Below are positions 45,621-57,500 of a stretch of 64,000 nucleotides of DNA, in pieces; position 1 is the stretch's first letter; each line of letters begins with the position of its first letter. The translations under genes and the position numbers were made by a program. The stretch is from Imbricaverruca yamaguchii (taxonomy: Eukaryota; Arthropoda; Thecostraca; Neoverrucidae), in the NCBI GenBank assembly GCA_034440575.1, contig JAOTOL010001557.1, positions 1,713,501 through 1,777,500 of the forward strand, written 5' to 3'. Below the pieces are notes generated by a model. That model saw nothing but the letters and a program-made list of their open reading frames with translations. It searched no databases and was not told the origin of the DNA.

Positions 45621-47647
45621 ACCGCCACCCGCAGAAAAATACCACTGGCTGCAATGTACCTAGCGCAGATAAATCAAACGCGTTTATATTTACCTTGTTT
45701 TCCGCACTTCGATCAACCCCGAACCACTCAACGTCAGATATGTGGGTTGGGAATGTAGCACTGCCGGTGTTGTAGTTGCAGCATTGGCTTCCACAGCTGC
45801 CACACCAGCTTCCTCTAAATTTGCATTGCTTATTTTGCTTTGCAATAACGGCTTCAGCTAGGAGTAGGAAATGTTTAGAAAATTATCAACAACAGTTTCG
45901 CTGCTGGAATTTCGCCAGATTATGTGGACATACATTCGTCCAATCTGTCCATAAATTGAATGAATTTATGGACAGATTGTGAGTGATGGGCAGTAAACAC
46001 TTAACCAAATAAGAAGATAGCATAGGGAACTTTACTAAATAAAAAGTAGCACCGCTTAATAAAATGCACTCTAGTGCAATTGGAAGCGAAACAGTCAGGT
46101 GAAGGCCACCCCACAGTCTCCATAAGGGGAACTCATAAACTATGCAATGGTCCATAAATACGCCGAATATACGCCTTTTCGTAATAATGATGAAACACGA
46201 ATACAGAACACTTCATAGTATGCCACCTGCGTAGGCTCGCACTAAATTTGAAGTTAAGCAACAGTCAAGCGAAGCAATTTCATTACCAATTTTTTTTGTG
46301 AGCTTGAACCTTGTGCATAGCAAACAAACACGTAGTATTCCAATTAGATTGCCCAAGGTTCTCACGCTTCCATTTTCCATTTCACTCTCCTGCCTACGCT
46401 TCTTCCCGAATATCTCTGGATGGATCATGGCCAACAGAGCCGGGAGCATCACTGTGGTGTGGGCCTAGTATTGCTTCTGTTAAATGTTTGTCGGACCATG
46501 TGTTGCCTCGATGGTGCTTTGAGCGGACTTCTGTGCGGTTCTACGAACCTCAGAACCGGTTGAGAGATCCTCCGAGCGGTTCTACGCTGTGGAATAGCTC
46601 TTTCTATTGAACATGAGCATTTCAGGTGAAACCACTTTCCTGCACCGCAGGAACACTATTGTTTCCAATGAACCACACCAGGTTGTGGCGCCGCACGGCT
46701 TGTAGCTTCATGCGCTGCACCACATGCCTTGAATGACAGTTCTATGTGCATGTATCGGTGCCCATCGTATACGTCAGCGGAAAACATGCGGGCAGTGATG
46801 GCCTGATTATCAGTGGTCCGGGTTTCGTATTTTTACCATGCATCTGTTCGCGTGCGGCGTTTTCCACCCAGTTATTTTTCCCGGTCTTGCAAACGATGCC
46901 AACAACCTGTCTCTGTCGCATCGAGTTGTCAAGGTTTGCAGAACAATGGGTGAGGGGAGGGGACTCGCCGTGAAGCCGTCGGGTCCACGTCCTGTGCAAG
47001 CACTCACTGGGCCAAATATAGGCAAATAGGGGCGCCAGCCCTCCGCGCCACGCCATGTCGATGCAATCAGCAGACTGTCAACGTCTCTTGTCCATGAAGA
47101 AACCTAACTTAGATCAGCTGGTTGCCCATGCCCATGATAGACATGATATGAAATGATACGATATATATATATGTGTATGTATACAGTGATATATGCATGC
47201 GCTTACCCGTTCCTGTACTGTCGGACCCCTTCATGTATATAATTAGTGGGTTCTTTCACCTGACCTAGACTGTTTGTTCTGCCAGAATTGCACCTATGCC
47301 ATTGTAGAATACCACGTGCGTGATATCGTTGTTATAGAATGCAAACCTATATTGTTATCAAGCTTGTGTGGTGAAAGACATAATATTTGTGTAGATATTT
47401 CCTCGCGGTTAGAGGATGTGCAAAAAATGGGCATTGTCTGTCGAAATGAAGATGGCACCGATGGACAAGGGTGTACGTTGCCTGAAGCCAGAAAGCCAGT
47501 CCCGAGGGCATGAAAGTACGTGCAAACTTTTCGCCTTGTCTTTAAGTATTGCTCTTAAATTGTTTAGCCTTTTGACATGGCAACTTCTTTGTTCACAGTT
47601 CTATTCGCCAGTAGGAACCGTTTAATTACTCGTTGCATGTGTTGCAG
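45621..47647. other. Intron or intergenic DNA, nothing recognised
   Basis: Contains the perfect hairpin at 45941-45979 and a short TA run at about 47160. No gene recognised. Confidence 0.4.
45941..45979. repeat. Perfect hairpin, 17-bp stem with 5-nt loop
   Basis: CAATCTGTCCATAAATT at 45941-45957 is followed after GAATG by its exact reverse complement at 45963-45979. Confidence 0.92.
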
Positions 47648-49152
47648 GTGAGCGGGCCGCGTACCGCAGCCGCCAGACCACCAGGCGGGTGGCTGATGGC
47701 CACCTCCGACTGTGCCACCGGCTCTGTCGGCTGGCTCCACACAGTGTGTCGGGAGTCGCCATACGCCGACAGTGGCGACTCTGTCGACACGTCCTCCGTC
47801 GAAGGAGGCTCGGTGGTGGCGCTCTCTGTAGTGGACGACTCTGTCGATACGTCCTCCGTCGAAGGAGACTCGGTGGTGGCGTTATCTGTAGTGGACGACT
47901 CTGTCGACACGTCCTCCGTCGAAGGAGACTCGGTGGCGGCGATCTCTGTAGTGGACGACTCTGTCGACACGTCCTCCGTCGAAGGAGGCTCGGTGGCGGC
48001 GTTATCTGTATTGGACGACTCTGTCAGGACATGTGACACAGAGGACGACCGCAGTGAACTGCATGCCACGAACGATGGCGACTCTGGAGGCCGCCGCACC
48101 AGCACTCCATGCGTGTATGAAGACTCCGACGGCAGCGACATCACCGGCTGTGCTGGGTCTGGCCGAACGCAGATACCTGGCGAGACACTGGACGAGTTCG
48201 AGAGCGAGTACAGCGGCCCGCCTTCAGTGCATCGCCGCACCAGCCAGTCCGATGTCGTAGCCGGCTGGCGTGCGGCGGAGCAGATGCGTTTTCAGCCGAC
48301 GTCAGCTGCTGCCATGAGTGGCGCTGAATCCGCGCCGGGTGAGGCGGTGAGCGGTGCCCACTCCGCGCCGGGTGAGGAGTTGAGCGGCACTCACTCCGCG
48401 TCGGGTGAGGCGGTGAGCGGTGCCCACTCCGCGCCGGGTGAGGAGTTGAGCGGCGCCCACTCCGCGCCGGGTGAGGCAGTGAACGGCGCCGAGCCCGCGC
48501 CGAGTAAGGCGGTGAGCGGCGCCCACTCCGCGCGGGGTGAGACGGTGAGCGGTGGCGAACGTGACTGGCGGTATTCGCCAGGCACGGCTCTGAGCTCGGA
48601 CGTGAGCCGACTGTTTAGTGTCGCCGCGGACAGCAGGCCACAGACGGGCGTGTCCGATCTGGAACTGGAACAGTTGGCACCGCTGTCTGCCGCCATCCAG
48701 CGCGTGGACGGCGTCCACAGCGACGACGACACCAGCGTGACGCCGACATCCCCGCGCGCATCCGCTAGGCGCATGCGACACTCGCGGCGCAGCTACCGCA
48801 GCCTGCGGCTACCGGGCAGCAGAAGCCGGCGGCCACGACATCCGCTGGATTCGTCCTCCTCCTCCGTCTCCTCCGAGGATCCACGGGCGGGCGACGGGCT
48901 GCAGGCGCGGCCGATGCCGGCGGCGTGTCAGCAGGACGCTGCCGACTCGGTCGGCGGCGACGCCAGCCCTCCTGCCGACTCGCACCACGTCAGCTTCGCG
49001 CTGGACGAGGAGGCGGCCGAGGCCGGCGGCGTGGTGTTCGTCAGTCCGCTGTGGAACCGTCTGCAGGGCAGCGACTCGGGGTCCGAGACGGACACCAGTC
49101 CCGACTCCGAGGTCGTCACCACCGCCGGCACGACTGCCAGCAACGGCACGAG
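47648..49152 (+). CDS. Large internal exon of an unrecognised Ser/Asp-rich protein
   Basis: Open from an acceptor-like TGTTGCAG|GTGAGC to a donor-like GCACGAG|GTCAGC, about 501 codons. An upstream in-frame stop at 47612 shows it is not a start exon. The protein is probably disordered. It has four and a bit copies of a 20-residue acidic repeat (47774-48025), a mid-region with ETLDEFESEYSGPP, and seven copies of an 11-residue repeat (48317-48547). A basic Arg/Ser segment (RRMRHSRRSYRSLRLPGSRS) and an acidic end follow. HVSFALDEE near the end resembles a protein phosphatase 1 docking (RVxF-like) motif with His in place of Arg; this is a guess. I do not recognise the family. High GC and unit lengths divisible by three support real coding. 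Confidence 0.6.
47774..48025 (+). repeat. 60-bp coding tandem repeat (20-residue unit)
   Basis: Four full units of 60 bp and a partial fifth, encoding DDSVDTSSVEGDSVVALSVV with small changes. Unit-to-unit identity is high at DNA level, which implies recent duplication or gene conversion. Confidence 0.92.
48317..48547 (+). repeat. 33-bp coding tandem repeat (11-residue unit)
   Basis: Seven units of SGAHSAPGEAV type. The unit end alternates EAV/EEL in the first five, which gives a partial 66-bp higher-order pattern. It lies in frame in the exon at 47648-49152. Confidence 0.92.
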
Positions 49153-49172
49153 GTCAGCCGCTGAATACACAC

Positions 49173-49470
<298 letters not shown>

Positions 49471-49560
49471 CATATACCTACACATACACCTACACATGAA
49501 CATACACAAGCACATACACATAGACATACACCCGCAAAAACACATACACACACAAACACA

Positions 49561-51400
49561 AAGTAAGAATTTGTAAACATTAGGACAGGAACATGACTCC
49601 TACTTACGCTCCACCCAGTGACCCCATAAAAAGGACGGGGCGATGCGTCTCTATGCTTTCAGACTGCATTTCTTTTGACGCCCCATATGCCACACTTATT
49701 GTCAAGGCGCCTTCCTACATTGAGGTCATGGGGCTCGAAGTACGCACGGCATCTGTAAACGTTTGGCGAATTGCTAATGCAACATGAGACCTCTTTAGCA
49801 AGCTAAGGAAATAATGTGAATTCCTGTAAATATCTTTAAATATGCACCGGCAAGCGCCAGAGAGGCGCATTCACACATAGCACGAAGTCAATCCACCATA
49901 CCATTAGTAGTTTCAACCAAAAAATATGAGGTGCAGGAGACCCTATTTCTATCAAACTGCGGCCTTTTCTACCACCAACATAGACCAACAGAGGATGCTC
50001 CAAAATGAAAGAGGAAGTAGTATGTCTAAAAGAAGGGGAAAGAAGAAGGGAAGAGGAAGCCCCGAGAGCCAAGGAGGAGGTAGCACGGATAAGAGGCCCT
50101 CAAGACCGAAGAGAAAGCTCCCCGAGGCCAAAAAGAGACCGCTTAGATAGAACAGCTAAGGCGGGCCACAGAGACGGAAGAGGACCCCTGACGAAACCGA
50201 ATGCCCCAAAAAGGGAAAACAGGCCTACGAGACGGGCGAGGAGGTCCCCTTTGAGCACGAGGAGGCACCCTTTAGAGCCTGAGAAGGTTCCCTGCGACAT
50301 CCGTCGTCCTACTGCATCTGGACCCGTGACAAGGTCATTGATCCCACATCGCTACGCGACTAGTCAGTGGAAGTGTGGAGGTGGGCTACACCCAAACGCC
50401 GACACGTAATTTAGCTTTAATAATGCGGACTATCATTATTTCTCTTCTCGCCATCAATGTAAAAATAATGACGAAGACAAACAATACAATGTCGCAGGAC
50501 CTTCTGTGCTCAAACAAATCGTCCCCTGTTATCCGTGACTGAATTAGCAACCGACCGAGTAAATTTGGCAACGTTTGAGTAAAATTTCTTCTTTTTTTCA
50601 GATGACATCCTACTTACTTTTTTTCTTCAATTTGTTGTTTCCCTGGCAATCATGGCTAGATTACGATTCGTTGTAGGTAGTGAAAAATATTATTACCTTT
50701 GAAAGAAAATTGGTCGACTTTGGCTGCTGTTCATTTATTTATTTTATTAAAAAAAACATTTAAGGGAGCTGTGAAATTTTATATGATCTGTTACATCTCA
50801 CATGGATGAATAATTACAAGGCATGCTTATGAGGATGAAGGATTTGCATATTCATGAGGAGGCTTCCACGCCCTCTTTCTCATGCTGGCTTGCGATTCAA
50901 TTATTCCAATTTTAGTATAAGCTTGTACAGGTGGTCTCTCAACAGATTTCGGCCATTTCATGGCCTCCATGTATTGATCATCACTCAAATTATTTTCAGA
51001 AGTCCACGTTCCTGGTGGTGTGAATATTCAGTCATGATTGTCGTAGAGTCGTGTGAATTTGAACTGGCTACTCCGACATTGCTACAGTCCGAGATCAGGC
51101 GAAATTGTCTAACCAGTCGTCACTTGGTCAGAAAAGTCACTGAGTTTCCAGCTCCAAATTGGTTTCAATTGTATATTTCCACGTGGTGATGAGTAACAGT
51201 GGTTGACATGTAGTCTTGCCATTGTGCACTTAATTCTGGCAGGTTATGAAGACTACTGGTCAAGTGGTTGTAGGTAGTGGAATACAAAAATGTCGCCATG
51301 AAATATTTTGAGTATTTGACTTGCTCATACTTGGTTTGACCTAGAATATTCTTCAACAAATTTTAGTCGCTTGACTCAATTAATAACCTTCGCGGTAATA
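49561..51400. other. Nothing recognised; purine-rich patch
   Basis: The plus strand at about 49990-50300 is rich in AGAGG and GAGG words and opens frames rich in Lys/Arg/Glu, without a recognisable domain or convincing splice sites. The rest is AT-rich. Confidence 0.3.
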
Positions 51401-52370
51401 TTAATACGCGCCCTGGATGGCCTCGGAAAATTACGCGTACTGGAGGGGGCGGATTCCGCTCCCCCTAAGATCTCGGCTGCTATTGAGGCTAGAGCCACGA
51501 AATTCGCAGGGTGGATCGGCACTATAATGACCTCTACTGTGTGCAAATTGCATGACCTTAGATCAATATCTTCAAGATCAAATGAGGTCAAAATAGCAAA
51601 ATTTTCTGGTTTTGCGTGAATTGGCTTGTCAATGTTATGGGTCGCTGTGATTGTGTTTAAATGCTCCAAAATTGGCATTAATGATGTTTTGGACATTACT
51701 GATGATGCAATACAGATGCAAAATCCGCCATTTGACCTCAGGTCACCCATGGAGGAGCATTTTAGCAGGTCATTACCTGCTCCAGTTGCCGGAACCGGGC
51801 TGCCCACCGAGTTGGGCGGCTTGGCACAATCGGCTTCGCAAAGAAAGGAGGTAAATGCATGAATAAAGTATGGACGCGCTTAGGCACACGATGACAAACA
51901 GTAGATTACAGGATGTGTAGTGACATCAATCGCATGACAAGCCATTTTACTTTTTGACAACATTCCAGTTGACCGAGTTTGGTTCTATTAGCCTGTCTTG
52001 AATTTGACCTGACTTGACCTCGGCGACCTAACATGACTTTTAAATTATATAGCATACCAGAATGCATCAAACAAGTCGCTAGTGTTGTCAAGAACAATTC
52101 CCTTTTGCCAATATACTGGAAGTGCATCAGCGCTGATTTTTGTGGTCTGTCGCTGCGAATTGTTTTGTAACTTGTAACTTCAACTTCAACTAACTTGTAA
52201 TTGTAACTTCAAAAGTTATCGCCCGATTTTCATTTGTCTTACTTTAAGCAATGCGCCGCCAAGTAGGTACTCAAAACATGGCGTATATAGGCCGGTACAA
52301 TATGGAGTTATGTACGAAAAATCGGAGGGGTGGGCGGAATTCGCCATCCCCACTCCAGGGCGCGTGTTAA
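51401..52370. mobile_element. TTAA-flanked inverted-repeat element, copy 2
   Basis: TTAA at 51401-51404 and 52367-52370. The left terminus is TACGCGCCCTGGATGG and the right terminus CCACTCCAGGGCGCGTG. Its terminal repeat is that of copy 1 with one or two changes. It shares with copy 1 in order: the CTCGGCTGCTATTGAGGCTA block, GATCAAATGAGGTCAAAAT, AATGATGTTTTGGACATTAC, CCGGAACCGGGC, CATCAAACAAGTCGCTAGTG and GGAGGGGTGGGCGGA. No transposase frame, so non-autonomous. Confidence 0.87.
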
Positions 52371-54020
52371 GCTTGATGTCAAAAAGACATGGACTATGAG
52401 AGCAACGACCAAATAGGACAAATACTGGTGCCGAAGTACCGCAAACAATCTTGGTCCTTTGCCATTTTCAGTAGTTTATTTTCTTGAAACGCGGTGCGAC
52501 TACCGGTAACTGTGTGTAATAATAACATCTTTGTATATGCAAGCATACAACCACTAAACACAGGAGAGGCTCAAGTTGGCAGCATCCTTGACGTGGAGTC
52601 TTTCGCCGATACATAGCGTGTACGGGGCCCATTTCACTTTTTAGTCCCGTGATCACGGGAATCACTATAGTGACACGAAGCGAAGTTGTGCCATCGAAAG
52701 ATGAATGCAAATCATGTCCATTCAATAGCTTCATTCAGCACCAATGTTGATAAGGTATCGATTTTCGATTTTCTTTCATTACTTGATTCATGAGGACAAC
52801 ATTGATATCAACCTTTATTATGCTTTAAAATATCCTAACATTCGTACGTCGAGTGTGAAAGCTTCATTTATGTTACGAGCTCGAATAGTACCTCTCCAAT
52901 CAGAGGGAATAAATATGCCAACCTCCGTCTTTTCTGAATCGTCTCGACGAGATCAGTTGCTTAAAACCAAAGCTGATGATGGTTCTAAAAATGGTCTAAA
53001 ATTTACAGTTGTTGAAAGGTATGTACTCCGACCTTTTGAAACTCATGCACGCCAACAACTGGAGTCCACCGGGCATGAGTAATGAGTCCTGACTAAGCCG
53101 ATATTTGACGGTGATATAGCGTCAGTATGGCCTCATAAATCAGTTTTTGCGTGAAGATACTTAATTTGCACCCATGGGTCTGTGAAATCGAAACGGTCGT
53201 CAATTCATTTTGTATCATAATTGTATTGTTTTAGTTTCGTATTCACATTATTTCTTTTCGTAAACCATAGAACGATGAATCGATCCTTTTTTCGCCGTGG
53301 TCATCTTCGACACATTTTTCCCCGGTGAAGCAGCTACTTCCTACATTTGATGGAGATAAACTACCAACCTCTATACAGGAATTAAAACTCCTTTGTTCGT
53401 GAACAGCAAAACAGCCAGCAGAAGAGAAGCATTCGAGGAACTTGTCCGTTTTCAATGTTTCTCGAGTATGGCCGATATGAAAACAATTGCAAGATCCAAC
53501 TGTATGGAAAAGCTAAATGTGCTGTGAAATAAGTGACAAGCCGTTAAAAAGCATATTACGTGGTTCTGGGCAGAAAATGGAAGCTATCGTAATGAAGCTG
53601 GACCTTTTATGTGACATATCGTCTGTTGATTTCATCAACGAAATGCTTCATAACACACGATAATACAAGAGAGAACATCCGCTTCTCTTTGGATCAACGG
53701 GGGACCTTTTCGTATTTATGAGTTGTCTACCCTACAATATTCTTCAAGGATGATGGACTTGGAAAATAAGTGAAAGACGTGATGAATTATTGTATGAAGA
53801 GCGTGGTTTATTATCCATGAGTGGTAGACTATCACTAATTTTATCAGCGTCGGTTATTTCAACATTGAATCACGGTAGAGCAGTTCTGTATTTTATGGGT
53901 ATATGTAGCCTTATTCAAATCAGCGCTTATTTTACCATACCGCGAGTATTCAATATGGCATTGGAGTAAAAGTGGATTTTCCTAATAGACGACAGTGCAT
54001 TGCCCCTCCCCCGTCCTCAG
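52371..54020. other. Decayed open-frame fragments, not assigned
   Basis: Plus-strand open stretches (52744-53082; pieces around 53560-53960) have protein-like composition but are broken by stops and frameshifts and match nothing I recognise. They could be remnants of a mobile element or integrated sequence. Confidence 0.3.
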
Positions 54021-54100
54021 TGGTCGCTGTAACTCAGTCGGTAGGGTGTTCGACCTTTGATCGTACCATCGTGGGTTCGCGGGTCCCACAACCGCGAGGA
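54021..54100 (+). mobile_element. tRNA-like SINE head
   Basis: GTAACTCAGTCGGTAGGGTG resembles a Pol III A box region (TRGYNNARYNGG). Thirty-odd bases on, CGTGGGTTCGCGGGTCCCAC resembles a B box and T-arm with GTGGG/CCCAC pairing. No paired acceptor stem, so not a tRNA gene. Distinct from the GGGGACGAG family. Confidence 0.6.
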
Positions 54101-54110
54101 CTACCGAGTC

Positions 54111-54505
54111 CACCAACGGCGGCGCGGCGTGAGACGTCAGCGGTGCGGCGTGAGAGGTTGGCAGCGTGGCGTGAGAGCTTGGTGGCGCAACGTGAGACCT
54201 TGGCGGCGCAACGTGAGAGGTCGGTGGCGCGGCGTGAGAGGTCGGCAGCGCGGCGTGAGAAGTCGGCAGCGCGGCAAGAAAGGTCGGCGGCGCGGCGTGA
54301 GAGGTTGGCGGCGCAGCGTGAAAGGTTGGCAGTGTATCGTGAAAGGTCGTCAAAGCAACGTGAGAGGTTGGCAGCGCGGTGTGAGAGGTCGGTGTCGCGG
54401 CGTGAGATGTCGGCGGCGTAGCGTGAGAGGTCGGCAGCGTGGCGTGAGAGGTCGGTGGCGCGGCGTGATATGTCGGCGGTGTAGCGTGAGAGGTCGGCGG
54501 CGCTA
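54111..54505. repeat. 21-bp minisatellite, about 18-19 copies
   Basis: Degenerate units of the type GGCGGCGCGGCGTGAGAGGT. Being 21 bp long, the array reads on plus as a 7-residue repeat (AARRERS-like) and on minus as a 7-residue repeat (DLSRRAA-like). The open frames on both strands are a result of the period. It starts immediately after the tRNA-like head. Confidence 0.9.
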
Positions 54506-57500
54506 TATGGCCTAGTAATCGAATGCGTCGTAAAATAAACCAAGGTTTTTCCTGTTCATTAGCTCCTTCGGGCTGAATCGTGGCTTTGCCGTTGGGCAGG
54601 AAGGTGGTCGTTGGACTATCGTTGGACTATCGTTGGGCCACGAGTGACGCAAGCATGTTTGCGCCATTCAAGAATATCGCCGAAACATCCGTGGTGGAAA
54701 TGGTAAATTTGCCTGCTTGATACACGATAATATATGACCAATTTACAGCGACGCATGCGAATTATACCAACTATGACACATTTAAGCTCAATGGGAAGAG
54801 ATAGTGCGCGCATACGTTTTCAGGATCTCCAGCATTGAGAGGGGAGACCAACTTAGGGTCCATGTTGAATCCAGAATACATCGGGGACACAACCTCAACC
54901 ATTAAAGTTACGTGGCCCAACCGAAACCAAATCAAACGACACCTCTCCAACAGTTGCATATAATCAGTGAAAAAAACTTACCGCGATGCAAGGCCTGTGT
55001 TCCCATATGTTTGCACTTTTTTAAATTGTGTGCCCAGTAATCCTGCGCTGAGTCCACCACAGTACTGATAACTGAAGATTGATACTAAAAATCGGTTCCC
55101 GCTCCGACCGTGAACACAATCAGTCAATCAATGAACTAATATATATGCGCTAGTGCGGACACTCATGGTAAAAGTATGAACAAAGACTTCCGGTAACCTC
55201 GTCCTCGTACCAATTCCAATCAGGAAACCATGTTTAGCCGATTGAGGAGAATGACTTCCATGCTGTGATTTCAGCTGTGCTGAAATTACATTCCATGCTG
55301 TGAAAGCGGAGGCTTCCTGGTGCTACGTAAAGGGCTCCTAGGGGCATAGAGAGGCCCAGTTCCCTTCTGTGTATCGTTGTGCTCTTTCACCAGCCTTGTC
55401 GCCAGATTGTCGGTGGCGCCGATTTTCTTCAGTTCGTTGAGGCCCAGTGGCTGGGTTGTTTGTCATAATACATATTTAACATGAGGCGAAAGCCCATCCA
55501 GAAAAAATATACTTCTCTTCTAGCAGATGCAAGCGAGCTACGTCTTGCTCTAGGACGTAAACTGCTCGAGATGTGCTATACGTGTGAGCTACGCCAGTTT
55601 CCACACCGTCCAGCCTATTGGTCAGGATTCTCGCGACGTGTTCTGAATATGCTTATAGGAGAGCGATATGGAAATGATTCATCTTTTTGCGCCAGAACGC
55701 TCACGCTATTCCAGGAATACATCAGATTACGAGAGGCGATGTGCGTGACAGTATTGAAAAGTCCTCCCTGAAAAATGACGTCGCCAACTATCGACGTATC
55801 GCCTTCATGCATAAGGAAAGACGACGTCGTTCTACAAGAGATGAAACTAAGGGCACTGGAACATATTTCATCATACCAAAACCGTACCCTGACGTACGCA
55901 GATAATTCGAGTCTTCCATTGTTCAGTTGGGACAGCTTGTCTACTTTCTTTCAGAAATCAAGTTCTCTGCAATTTATGCTCCTCATTAACTCGCTTTTAC
56001 ATCCGGCAAAACGCGGATCGTGGGATTGCATGATATCACAGTCGTAGTTGACCCCACTGCATGTCATTCTGACTGACATTCGCTTGCTTTCGCTGTTTGA
56101 CTTATGATGTTATTCCATTTGACTATTTTACTGATGACGTTACTAGCATTTTACTGCTTGACTGACGATGCATTTGCATTTTACTGACGATCCATGTGCA
56201 TTTTACTGTTTAAACATTAAAATGATGATTGCATTTTACTGTTTGATTATGGGTGCTGCGTGACCAATGCATTCGATGTGCTCCCACGTGACGATGTCGA
56301 TATGCCCTAAGGCGATGTGTCTCTAATAACCAACTAGAACCTATGGTTAATTTATTTGCGAAAAATGGGAGTCCCAACGGGTTGATTGCACGTGCTGAAG
56401 TGTTTGGTGTCTGGTGAGCATGTGCCGGGGCTGTTCTACTTAGTTTGTGGCCACCATCCTTCCAGTTGCAATTTTTTCTCTCGTTGATATTGTCATTGGT
56501 ATTTTATTTTCCGTATGCTTTTCTTCGTTCGCATGTCTTATACAACAAATATATACACAGTAGGATCAAACATGAAATCACAGTCTTTATACCTCCATAT
56601 TTTGAATATCTTGCTTCGTATCTGAGAAGCTGTAAACGTTAGTGCGTTCTACCAATATCTGATATCACGACTGTTCTTTTTGCATGTAACTTTATACAAT
56701 CAGTGCCCTGAATGAAAACAAATCTTTGAAATTCTCCCAAGGAAACGAGACCGAGGATGAATTTGTTTAATTTGTAAGACTGCGTTCGTTCGCTCATTTT
56801 CCTCGCTCTATCACTGTCCTAGCAAAATACCATTTAGCTGGGTTTTTTTTTAGGATCCACGTGTTTTTCTATTTTCGTTTCACTAAAGCATCAATCCCAA
56901 AAGAAAACTAACATGTTTGTTCGTGGGACTTCCTATTTATTGATAAAGGTATTATTGTGCTTTAGTGTGTCCATGAGACGGGCTTTACACACATTTTACC
57001 CCCGTAAAGCAAGCAAATGGGTGTGGCTGCGTTAGGTTAGGTTATATTTTTTAATTGTATCTTTTTAATGTATCGAATTGAAAAGGAGATTATTTTCGTG
57101 AACAGCAGGTTGAGATATGTTGTTCTAGAATGCGTGGGGTTTATTTGAACAATATTTGAAAATAATTGCTTGAGATTTGTGCTATCTTTGATTTTTTTGT
57201 TTAGAAGGGAGGCTAGGCTAGGCTGGTTTAGGTTAAAATATTTTACATTTTTGTTTATTTGCGTTATTTTATGGTATATGCCACTCCGTTGGCTTTTTTC
57301 CAGGGCCTTCTGGCAAAGCTGTCTTGACTCCACCAAATCCACGAAGACGAACATCAGCTATGATACGATGCTATCTACAATACAGCCAAGACATTTTCGA
57401 GGGCACACCCTCACTCTTGTTAACAGAACAAAATGTGTGATAGGGGCTGTGATAGATACTGATGTCTGGGGGACACCAAAACTCTGGATGCCCCGCCCCG

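Noticed and set aside
54021..54100. Functional tRNA gene
   Set aside because: A and B boxes are present but no acceptor stem pairs and the anticodon arm is poor, so it is called a SINE-like head.
53972..54543. Arg/Glu-rich and Ser/Arg-rich repeat proteins on both strands
   Set aside because: 21-bp minisatellite open in both directions; not evidence of a gene.
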